This document shows, piece by piece, positions 8,599 through 15,621 of a DNA stretch of 64,000 nucleotides. A program made the translations under genes and the position numbers. The notes under the pieces are model-generated. The model worked only from the letters and a program-made list of their open reading frames with translations. It had not been told where the DNA came from and made no database searches. Source of the stretch: Mesobaculum littorinae (GTDB lineage: Bacteria; Pseudomonadota; Alphaproteobacteria; Rhodobacterales; Rhodobacteraceae); assembly GCF_004011175.1 (NCBI RefSeq), contig NZ_RQXX01000002.1:898206-962205 (forward strand). Direction: 5' to 3'. Each line of letters starts with the position of its first letter. The stretch's first letter is position 1.

Positions 8599-9146
8599 TG
8601 CAGGAGACAGGTTTGGAGCGCAAGTTCTGCGCCCTTGGCGGCGCGGTGACTGTGACCGAGGGGGCGGTGATCGAGGGCTATGCCTCGCTCTTCGGGGCGC
8701 CCGACCAGGGGGGCGACGTGGTGGCTGCGGGGGCTTATGACGGCTCGCTTCAGCGCCTGTCTGACACGGGCGGACGGGTCAAGATGCTGTGGCAGCACGA
8801 TCCCGCCCAGCCCATCGGGGTCTGGGACGAGGTGCGCGCGGACGCCCGAGGCCTTTGGGTGCGGGGGCGCATCCTGACCGAGGTCGCGCGAGGCGCCGAA
8901 GCGGCGGCTCTGGTCGCGGCGGGCGCCATCGACGGGCTGTCGATCGGCTACCGCACGCGGCGCGCGGGGAAGGACGGGCAGGGCCGGCGGGTGCTGTCCG
9001 AGGTCGAGCTTTGGGAGGTGTCTTTGGTCACTTTCCCGATGCTGAGCGAGGCGCGCGTCGGCGCGAAATCCGAGGCACCGGACGGGCCGATGCCGGACCT
9101 GGCCATGGCGCTGCGGGCCGCGGGCGCGGCGCTGCGCGACGGCTGA
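8598..9146 (+). CDS. GTA protein g4, prohead protease
   Basis: HK97-family prohead serine protease (182 residues) that trims the capsid protein during head maturation. The family pattern is present: IEGYASLFGAPDQGGDVV near the N terminus, MLWQHDPAQPIGVW with the catalytic histidine region, and IDGLSIGYRT with the serine region. It starts in the last base of the g3 stop (TGATG) and is followed by 140 bases before the capsid gene. Confidence 0.93.
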   Translation: MQETGLERKFCALGGAVTVTEGAVIEGYASLFGAPDQGGDVVAAGAYDGSLQRLSDTGGRVKMLWQHDPAQPIGVWDEVRADARGLWVRGRILTEVARGAEAAALVAAGAIDGLSIGYRTRRAGKDGQGRRVLSEVELWEVSLVTFPMLSEARVGAKSEAPDGPMPDLAMALRAAGAALRDG

Positions 9147-9286
9147 GACGGGGCGGCACCGGGCGCCGGACCCGCCGCGAGGGGTGCGGCGCAGGAGGGG
9201 CGGCCAGACGCTGATGGGCGCCGGTCGCGGCTTGCCCAGGATTGCGCAGGGCTTTCAGCCCCCGGAGCACACACAAGGAGAACGGA

Positions 9287-10474
9287 ATGGAAAAGACCGA
9301 GGCGAAGGCCACGGGCGGGACGGGTGCGTCCGCCGCCGGGGCAGCAGAGGTAGTCGAGGCTCTGAGCGACTTCATGAGCGATATCAGAGTGTTTCACGGT
9401 GGAATTACGAAAAAGCTTCAACAACAGGAAGAGCGACTGACCATGCTGGATCGCAAGAGCATTCGTGCGGAACGTCCCGCGCTGTCGACGGCTGCCGAGA
9501 CGCAGGTGCCGCATCAGAAGGCCTTTGACGCCTACCTGCGCCACGGCGACGACGACGCGTTGCGCGGGCTTGAGCTGGAGGGCAAGGCGCTGAACACAGC
9601 GGTGAGCGGCGACGGCGGTTACCTGGTCGATCCCAGGACCGCGGAGCGGGTGCAGTCGGTGCTGCGAGGGGCGGCCTCGGTCCGGGCCATCGCCAATGTC
9701 GTGACGGTCGAGGCAACCTCGTACGACGTGCTGATCGACACGACGGAGGCGGGTGCGGGCTGGGCCAGCGAAACGGGTCCGGCGGCCGAGACCGGCACCC
9801 CCACCGTCGAGCGCGTCTCGATCCCGCTGCACGAGCTGTCGGCGCTGCCCAAGGCCAGCCAGCGGCTTTTGGACGATGCGGCCTTCGACATCGAGGGCTG
9901 GCTGGCCGGCCGCATCGCCGAGAAGTTCAGCCGGGCCGAGGCGCAGGCCTTCGTGTCGGGCGACGGCGCGGACAAGCCGCGGGGCTTTCTGACCTACGAC
10001 GCCGTGCCCGAGGGCTCGGACGACTGGGGGCAGATCGGCTATGTCGCCACCGGCAGCGATGGCGGCTTCGGCGGGGCCGAGGCGCTGGTCGATCTGGTCT
10101 ATGCGCTGGGGGCGCAGTACCGCGCGGGCGCGAGCTTCGTGATGAACTCGAAGACCGCGGGCGCGGTGCGCAAGATGAAGGACGCCGACGGCCGGTTCCT
10201 GTGGTCCGACGGGCTGGCCGCGGGCGAACCTGCGCGGCTGCTGGGCTACCCGGTGCTGATCGCCGAGGACATGCCCGACATCGCGACCGGCGCAACCGCT
10301 GTCGCCTTCGGCGATTTCGGGGCGGGCTACACCATCGCCGAACGTCCCGACCTGCGCATCCTGCGCGACCCGTTCTCGGCCAAGCCGCACGTGCTGTTCT
10401 ATGCCACCAAGCGGGTCGGCGGCGATGTCACCGACTTTTCGGCGATCAAGCTTCTGAAGTTCTCGGCCTCTTGA
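9287..10474 (+). CDS. GTA protein g5, major capsid protein
   Basis: HK97-fold major capsid protein, 395 residues. The first hundred or so residues (coiled-coil segment ending near ERPALSTAAETQ) are probably the scaffolding part removed by the g4 protease. The mature part carries typical capsid motifs such as GGYLVDPRTAERV, PLHELSALPKASQRLLDDA, VMNSKTAGAVRKMKD and LLGYPVLIAEDMP. The start is set by a strong AAGGAG site seven bases upstream of ATG 9287. The 165-base gap that follows contains an inverted repeat. Confidence 0.96.
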   Translation: MEKTEAKATGGTGASAAGAAEVVEALSDFMSDIRVFHGGITKKLQQQEERLTMLDRKSIRAERPALSTAAETQVPHQKAFDAYLRHGDDDALRGLELEGKALNTAVSGDGGYLVDPRTAERVQSVLRGAASVRAIANVVTVEATSYDVLIDTTEAGAGWASETGPAAETGTPTVERVSIPLHELSALPKASQRLLDDAAFDIEGWLAGRIAEKFSRAEAQAFVSGDGADKPRGFLTYDAVPEGSDDWGQIGYVATGSDGGFGGAEALVDLVYALGAQYRAGASFVMNSKTAGAVRKMKDADGRFLWSDGLAAGEPARLLGYPVLIAEDMPDIATGATAVAFGDFGAGYTIAERPDLRILRDPFSAKPHVLFYATKRVGGDVTDFSAIKLLKFSAS

Positions 10475-10522
10475 TCGGGGTCGGGTCCGGGGCGGCGGGG
10501 GCTTAGCCCGCGTCGCCCCCTG

Positions 10523-10595
10523 CGTGGGCGTTCGCGATCAACCCGGTTCGTCCAGCTTCCCCCTCTGCCCGAGCGGGCCGGGGCGGACGCCCACG
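10523..10595 (+). other. Inverted repeat downstream of the capsid gene
   Basis: CGTGGGCGT (10523-10531) is repeated inverted at 10587-10595 with a 55-base spacer, in the 165-base gap between capsid (g5) and g6. It could form a long-range stem that stabilises capsid mRNA or partly stops transcription, which would fit the need for far more capsid than connector protein. There is no T-run. Confidence 0.35.
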
Positions 10596-10639
10596 TTCTT
10601 TGCCTGAGGCGGCAGGGGTCCGGTTTCCGGAGAGTTTTC

Positions 10640-11233
10640 ATGATATTGACCGATTTAAGCGGGGTGCCGGAGGCCGATCTGCCAGTGGAGGCCCTGCGCG
10701 CCCAGCTGCGGCTGGGGACCGGGTTCGCCGATGACGGGATCCAGGATCCCGTTCTGCTGGCCTGTCTTCGCGCCGCGCTGACCCGGCTGGAAACGCGGCT
10801 GGGCAAGGCGGTGCTGCGCCGCAGGTTTCGCTGGCGGGTGGAGGCGTGGCGTGACCTGGCGCGGTTCGACCTGCCGCTGGCGCCCGCGGTGTCCGTCGAA
10901 AGCTTCGTTATCCACGACCGCGGCGGCACGGTGCGCAGCATTGCGCCCGACCGCTATCGCCTGGTCCCCGACACCCACCGCCCGGCGGTGGTCGCCACCG
11001 GGTTTGCCTTGCCGACGATCCCGGTGGGCGGCGCAGCCGAGGTCGTGTTCGATGCAGGCTATGGCGCTGCGTGGGACGCGGTGCCGGGCGATCTGGCCCA
11101 GGCCGTCCTGATGCTGGCCGCGGACCTTTACGACGGGCGCGGTGGCGCGGGCGGGGACGCGGCGCTGCCCGCCGGGGTGGCCGAGCTGACCTCTGCATAT
11201 CGCCCGCTGCGGCTGTTCGGGGGGCGCGCATGA
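10640..11233 (+). CDS. GTA protein g6, head-tail adaptor
   Basis: Connector protein (197 residues) bound under the portal; the family is often labelled head-tail connector or phage gp6-like. The N-terminal helical half (LRAQLRLGTGFADDGI) and the beta-rich centre with RYRLVPDTHRPAVV fit that family. The stop overlaps the g7 start by four bases (ATGA), starting a run of tightly coupled small genes g6-g7-g8. Confidence 0.85.
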   Translation: MILTDLSGVPEADLPVEALRAQLRLGTGFADDGIQDPVLLACLRAALTRLETRLGKAVLRRRFRWRVEAWRDLARFDLPLAPAVSVESFVIHDRGGTVRSIAPDRYRLVPDTHRPAVVATGFALPTIPVGGAAEVVFDAGYGAAWDAVPGDLAQAVLMLAADLYDGRGGAGGDAALPAGVAELTSAYRPLRLFGGRA

Positions 11234-11565
11234 GCCTGACATTGACCCGCAAGCTGGTGCTGGAAGAGCGCCGCCGCAGCCCCGACGGCGCGGGCGGGCA
11301 CAAAGAATCATGGATCGCGCTGGGGGCCCACTGGGGCGAGCTGCGGCTGGCCACGGCGCGCGATCAGGCGGGCCTTGCCGCGCCCGGGGCTCTGACGCGC
11401 TGGCGCATCACGCTGCGTGCCATGCCGCCGGGCGCGCCGTCGCGTCCCCGGCCGGGCCAGCGGTTCTGCCTGGGCGCACGGGTCTTCGCGATCCGTGCCG
11501 TGGCCGAGGTGGAGCCGGAGGCGCGGTTCCTGATGTGCGTGGCGGAAGAGGAGATTTCGGCATGA
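11230..11565 (+). CDS. GTA protein g7, head-closure (stopper) protein
   Basis: 111 residues, a normal length for SPP1 gp16-type head-closure proteins that seal the connector and hold DNA in the head. The pattern LTRKLVLEERRRSPDGAGG followed by WGEL and the late RFCLGARVFAIRAV are typical of this GTA family. It overlaps both g6 and g8 by ATGA, so the three are co-translated. Confidence 0.85.
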   Translation: MSLTLTRKLVLEERRRSPDGAGGHKESWIALGAHWGELRLATARDQAGLAAPGALTRWRITLRAMPPGAPSRPRPGQRFCLGARVFAIRAVAEVEPEARFLMCVAEEEISA

Positions 11566-11972
11566 GTTATGCGAATGCAGGCGCGGTACAGGCCGCGGTC
11601 TACGACATCCTGAGCGGCGACACCGCGCTGACCGCACTGGTTGGCACGGCGGTCTTCGACATGCCGCCCGAGGGAACGCTTCCCGACCTTTTCGTTGTCA
11701 TCGGTGAAGAGGTCGTGCGCCCGCGCGACAGCGCAATGGTGCAGGCCGCGCATCATGACCTCGTGGTCAGCGTGGTGGGCCGCACCGGGGGCTTTGCACA
11801 GGCCAAGGCCGCGGCGGCGGCCGTCGACGCGGCCCTGCGGGGGGCTGCGCCGGACCTGCCGGGCGCCCGGCTGGTGGGCCTGTGGTTCCAGAAGGCCCGT
11901 GCGCGCCGCACCGAGGGCGGCGGCGCGCGGCAGATCGACCTGAGCTTTCGAGCGATGGTCGAAAGCAACTGA
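11562..11972 (+). CDS. GTA protein g8, tail terminator
   Basis: 136-residue protein of the DUF3168 kind, which caps the tail tube where it meets the connector. Visible features are VQAAVYDILSGDTALTALVG at the N terminus, LPDLFVVIGEE in the middle and the ending RQIDLSFRAMVES. It begins inside the g7 stop and is followed, after 28 bases, by the tail tube gene. Confidence 0.85.
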   Translation: MSYANAGAVQAAVYDILSGDTALTALVGTAVFDMPPEGTLPDLFVVIGEEVVRPRDSAMVQAAHHDLVVSVVGRTGGFAQAKAAAAAVDAALRGAAPDLPGARLVGLWFQKARARRTEGGGARQIDLSFRAMVESN

Positions 11973-12000
11973 TTTCCCACGACAAACCGGAGTGACCAAC

Positions 12001-12411
12001 ATGGCTGCACAAAACGGCAAGGACCTTCTGATCAAGCTCGACCTGACCGGGGCGGGCCAATTCGAGACCATCGCCGGCCTGCGCGCCACGCGGGTGTCGT
12101 TCAACGCCGAAAGCGTCGACGTCACATCGCTGGAATCTGCAGGCTGGCGCGAGCTTCTGGGCGGTGCGGGGGTGAAAAGCGCCGCGATCTCGGGCTCGGG
12201 CATCTTTCGCGACGCCGATACGGATGCGCGGATGCGCGCGATCTTCTTCGACGGGATGACCCCGGCATTCCAGATCGTGATCCCCGATTTCGGCATCGTC
12301 GAGGGGCCGTTCCAGGTGACGGGCCTGGAATACGCGGGCAGCCAGAACGGCGAGGCGACCTTTGAAGTGTCGCTCGCCTCGGCCGGTCAACTTGGCTTCG
12401 TGGCGATCTGA
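12001..12411 (+). CDS. GTA protein g9, tail tube protein
   Basis: Major tail protein (136 residues) whose rings form the tail tube. Family signatures are GKDLLIKLDLTGAGQFETIAG, the SVDVTSLESAGWRELL segment and ISGSGIFRDADTDARMR. The ATG at 12001 is chosen because GGAG at 11988-11991 is well placed; an in-frame GTG at 11992 would overlap that site. It is followed two bases later by g10. Confidence 0.93.
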   Translation: MAAQNGKDLLIKLDLTGAGQFETIAGLRATRVSFNAESVDVTSLESAGWRELLGGAGVKSAAISGSGIFRDADTDARMRAIFFDGMTPAFQIVIPDFGIVEGPFQVTGLEYAGSQNGEATFEVSLASAGQLGFVAI

Positions 12412-12413
12412 GC

Positions 12414-12731
12414 ATGCCCAATCCCCATGCAGGCGAGGTGGCGCTGACGCTGGATGGCGAGCGGCGGATCGCGAAGTTGACGCTGGGTGCGCTGGCCGAG
12501 CTAGAGGCGGAGCTTTCGACCGGTTCGCTGGTCGAGCTGATCGAGAGGTTCGAGACGGGTGCCTTTTCCACCCGCGATCTGCTGGCGCTGCTTTGTGCGG
12601 GGCTGCGCGGTGGCGGGTGGAGCGGCACGACGGCCGAGCTGATGCGAGCGGATATCGCCGGCGGACCGGTCGAGGCGGCGCAGGTGGCCGGGCGGCTGCT
12701 GGCGCGGGCCTTTGCCGGGCCCGGGGACTGA
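12414..12731 (+). CDS. GTA protein g10, tail assembly protein
   Basis: 105 residues, of the GTA gene-transfer-agent protein 10 family (tail tube protein-like or tail chaperone N part). It starts with NPHAGEVALTLDGERRIAKL, common to the family, and lies between tube and tape measure genes, where phages keep their tail assembly chaperones. It ends six bases before g10.1, an arrangement resembling the split G/GT chaperone genes of lambdoid phages, though no slippery site is evident. Confidence 0.82.
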   Translation: MPNPHAGEVALTLDGERRIAKLTLGALAELEAELSTGSLVELIERFETGAFSTRDLLALLCAGLRGGGWSGTTAELMRADIAGGPVEAAQVAGRLLARAFAGPGD

Positions 12732-12736
12732 GGCGC

Positions 12737-12976
12737 GTGGGCTTCGACTGGGGCGCCCTGATGCGCGCGGGAATCGCCGGCCGCGGGCTGGCGCCCGAGG
12801 CGTTCTGGCGGCTGACCCCGGCGGAACTGATGCTGATCCTGGGTGGCGGCGCGGCGGCAATCCGCCCGCTTGACCGCCCGGGGTTCGAAGCGCTGCGGGC
12901 CCGGTTTCCCGACGCGGAGGCACCGCCCTCCGCACCGGGCGGCGGGCCGCAGCCGGAGGAAAGGAAGCGGACATGA
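12737..12976 (+). CDS. GTA protein g10.1, small tail chaperone
   Basis: 79-residue protein starting at GTG 12737 (first residues MGFDWGALMRAGI) and containing GLAPEAFWRLTPAELMLILGG, which matches the phage tail assembly chaperone family found at this place in GTA clusters. The GTG start is favoured over ATG 12761 because the FDW segment is conserved in the family. It overlaps the tape measure gene by four bases. Confidence 0.8.
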   Translation: MGFDWGALMRAGIAGRGLAPEAFWRLTPAELMLILGGGAAAIRPLDRPGFEALRARFPDAEAPPSAPGGGPQPEERKRT

Positions 12977-13629
12977 CGGATATTTCGGGTCTCGACGCGC
13001 TCGACGCCGAGGTCGTCGCGCTGGAGCAGAGCCTGGGCGGGGCAGAAGCGGTCGCACGGGCCTTCGACACCGAGCTGCGGCGGATGCGCGGGACGCTGGC
13101 CGCGACGGGCACGGAGGTCGGAACGCTCAGCCGCGGCATCTCTCGCGGGCTGAGGCGCGCCTTCGAGGGGCTGGTGTTCGACGGGACAAAGCTCTCGGAC
13201 GCCCTGGGCGGCGTGGCGCGGTCGATGGTCGACGCGGCTTATTCTGCGGCGATCAAACCGGTGTCGCAGCATTTCGGCGGGATGATCGCCTCAGGGGTCG
13301 CGGGGCTGATCGACGGTGCCTTTGCCGATGGGGCGGCCTTTACCCAGGGCCGGGTGATGCCCTTCGCCAAGGGTGGCGTGGTGGCCGGCCCCACGACATT
13401 TCCGATGCGGGGCGGCACCGGGTTGATGGGCGAGGCTGGGCCGGAGGCGATCATGCCGCTGGCCCGGGCGCCCGACGGACGGCTCGGCGTGCGCGCCGAG
13501 GGCTCCGTCAGCCCGGTGCAGGTGGTGATGAACATCTCCACCCCCGACGTAGAGGGGTTCCGCCGGTCGGGCACCCAGGTCGCGGCACAGATGAGCCGGG
13601 CGCTGGCGCGCGGCGCACGCAACAGGTGA
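12973..13629 (+). CDS. GTA protein g11, tail tape measure protein
   Basis: 218 residues, far shorter than phage tape measures, consistent with the short GTA tail. The N-terminal part is helical and glutamate-rich; the middle is glycine-rich and hydrophobic (residues roughly 75-115, HFGGMIASGVAGLIDGAF), followed by the GGTGLMGEAGPEAIMPLAR motif common in tape measures. It overlaps g10.1 by ATGA and ends nine bases before g12. Confidence 0.87.
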   Translation: MTDISGLDALDAEVVALEQSLGGAEAVARAFDTELRRMRGTLAATGTEVGTLSRGISRGLRRAFEGLVFDGTKLSDALGGVARSMVDAAYSAAIKPVSQHFGGMIASGVAGLIDGAFADGAAFTQGRVMPFAKGGVVAGPTTFPMRGGTGLMGEAGPEAIMPLARAPDGRLGVRAEGSVSPVQVVMNISTPDVEGFRRSGTQVAAQMSRALARGARNR

Positions 13630-13637
13630 GGGCGCAG

Positions 13638-14270
13638 ATGGCATTTCACGAGGTTAGATTTCCCGCCGACGTCAGCCGCGGATCGATGGGCGGACCGGAA
13701 CGGCGCACCGAGATCGTGACGCTGGCCAACGGGTTCGAAGAGCGCAACAGCCCCTGGGCGCAGTCCCGGCGGCGCTACGACGCGGGTCTCGGCCTGCGGT
13801 CGCTGGACGACGTCGCGCGGGTCGTGGCGTTCTTCGAGGCGCGCGGCGGCCAGTTGCACGGGTTCCGGTGGAAGGACTGGGCGGACCATACGTCGGGCCT
13901 GCCGAGCCAGGCGCCGGGCCCGGAGGATCAGGTCCTGGGTCTGGGCGACGGCGAGACGCAGGTGTTCCGGCTGGTCAAGCGCTACGGCGACGCGGCGGCG
14001 GAGTATGTCCGCGACATCGCCAAGCCCGTCGCCGGCACGGTGGTGGCCGCGGTGGGCGGCCTGCCGATGCGAGAAGGCGCAGGCTTCGAGGTCGACACCC
14101 AGAGCGGCCTCGTGACGTTCGACCGGCCGCCGCCCGAGGGAACGGAGGTCACCGCCGGGTTCGCCTTTGACGTGCCGGTGCGGTTCGACACCGACCGCAT
14201 CGGGGTGGCGGTCGACGACTTCCGCTCGGGCCAGGTGCCTGCGCTGCCGGTGGTGGAGGTGCGGGTATGA
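13638..14270 (+). CDS. GTA protein g12, distal tail protein
   Basis: DUF2460 family, 210 residues; forms the ring joining tail tube and baseplate. Typical features are MAFHEVRFPADVSRGSMGGP at the start, the WAQSRRRYDAGLGLRS stretch and FRWKDWADHTSG. It overlaps the g13 start by four bases. Confidence 0.9.
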   Translation: MAFHEVRFPADVSRGSMGGPERRTEIVTLANGFEERNSPWAQSRRRYDAGLGLRSLDDVARVVAFFEARGGQLHGFRWKDWADHTSGLPSQAPGPEDQVLGLGDGETQVFRLVKRYGDAAAEYVRDIAKPVAGTVVAAVGGLPMREGAGFEVDTQSGLVTFDRPPPEGTEVTAGFAFDVPVRFDTDRIGVAVDDFRSGQVPALPVVEVRV

Positions 14271-15157
14271 CGCAGGGCACAGATGCATTCGCCGCCCATC
14301 TGGCCAGCGGCGCGACCACGCTGGCGCGCTGCTGGCGCGTGGCACGGCGCGACGGGGTGGCCTTTGGCTTTACCGACCACGACCGTGCGCTGCACTTCGA
14401 CGGCATGGTCTTCGACCCCGACGACGGGATGAGCGCCGCGGCGCTGGAGCAGACCACCGGCCTTGCCGTCGACAATACCGAGGCGCAGGGCATCCTGAGC
14501 CATGATGGCATCACCGAGGCCGATCTGGAGGCGGGGCGCTACGACGGGGCAGAGGTCCTGGCGTGGCTGGTAAACTGGGCCGATCCCGCCCTGCGGTCCT
14601 TACGGTTCCGCGGCACGCTGGGCGAGGTGCGCCGCGCGGGCGGTGCCTTTACCGCCGAACTGCGTGGCCTCTCCGAAGCGCTGAACCGGCCGGGGGGGCG
14701 CATTTACCAGGCGGGCTGCGGCGCGGTGCTGGGAGACCGGGCCTGCGGTGTCGACCTGGCCGACCCGGCCTTTTCGGCCGAGGTCGACGTCGCCGCCGTG
14801 ACGCCCGAGGGGCGGCTGCGGCTGCCCGGGCTGGACGGCTACGCCCCGCATTGGTTCGAGGGGGGACGTCTGCACGTCCTGTCTGGCAGGGCCGAAGGGC
14901 TGGTGGCGGTCATCAAGAACGACCGCCTTCGCGATGGGCTGCGGGAGATCGAGCCGTGGGCCGAGCCGCGCGGCGGCCTTGCTGCGGGTGATCGGGTGCG
15001 GATCGTGGCCGGATGCGACAAGAGCCGCAGTTCGTGCGTGGAAAAGTTCAACAACATCATAAATTTTCGCGGATTTCCTCAGGTTCCGGGCGAGGACTGG
15101 CTGATGGCCTATCCCACCCCCGGTGCCCGGAACGACGGCGGGAGCTTACAGGAATGA
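14267..15157 (+). CDS. GTA protein g13, baseplate hub protein
   Basis: DUF2163 family (phage BR0599-like), 296 residues, the baseplate hub. Four cysteines occur in two pairs, QAGCGAVLGDRACGVDL and AGCDKSRSSCVEKFNN, spaced as if to hold a metal or iron-sulfur cluster. The C-terminal FRGFPQVPGEDWLM is the family hallmark. The last 100 bases are AT-richer than the neighbours. It overlaps g14 by ATGA. Confidence 0.9.
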   Translation: MTQGTDAFAAHLASGATTLARCWRVARRDGVAFGFTDHDRALHFDGMVFDPDDGMSAAALEQTTGLAVDNTEAQGILSHDGITEADLEAGRYDGAEVLAWLVNWADPALRSLRFRGTLGEVRRAGGAFTAELRGLSEALNRPGGRIYQAGCGAVLGDRACGVDLADPAFSAEVDVAAVTPEGRLRLPGLDGYAPHWFEGGRLHVLSGRAEGLVAVIKNDRLRDGLREIEPWAEPRGGLAAGDRVRIVAGCDKSRSSCVEKFNNIINFRGFPQVPGEDWLMAYPTPGARNDGGSLQE

Positions 15158-15618
15158 GCGGCGAAGAGGCCGCCGGGACCCGGCCCGAAAGCGTGGCAGA
15201 GCGCGCCGTGATCGCCGCACGCGGATGGATCGGCACGCCCTACCTGCACCAGTGTTCGACCCGGGGCGCAGGCGCGGATTGCCTGGGCCTTATCCGTGGC
15301 GTCTGGCGCGAGGTCGTGGGGCCTGAGCCCGAGGAATTGCCGCCCTACACCCCCGACTGGTCCGAACCGGCGCGCGAAGAGCGGCTGTGGCAGGCGGCCG
15401 GGCAATGGCTGGTGCCGCGCGCGGGGACCGATCCGGTCCCCGGTGATGTCGTGCTGTTCCGGATGCGCGCCGGGCGCGTCGCAAAGCATCTGGGCCTGAT
15501 TTCGGGCCCTCAAAGCTTCATCCACGCCTATGCGGGGCATGGCGTGGTCGAAAGCGGTCTGAGCGGCGCATGGCGGCGCCGCATCGTGGCCCGCTTCGGT
15601 TTTCCCGAAAAGGAGTGA
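15154..15618 (+). CDS. GTA protein g14, NlpC/P60 cell-wall peptidase
   Basis: 154-residue NlpC/P60 peptidase of the phage type, likely to open peptidoglycan of the recipient during DNA entry. The catalytic cysteine is in GADCLGLIRGVW and the histidine in VAKHLGLIS. It lies between hub and tip-protein genes, matching its place in the tail tip. A short gap of three bases separates it from g15. Confidence 0.92.
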   Translation: MSGEEAAGTRPESVAERAVIAARGWIGTPYLHQCSTRGAGADCLGLIRGVWREVVGPEPEELPPYTPDWSEPAREERLWQAAGQWLVPRAGTDPVPGDVVLFRMRAGRVAKHLGLISGPQSFIHAYAGHGVVESGLSGAWRRRIVARFGFPEKE

Positions 15619-15621
15619 TAC

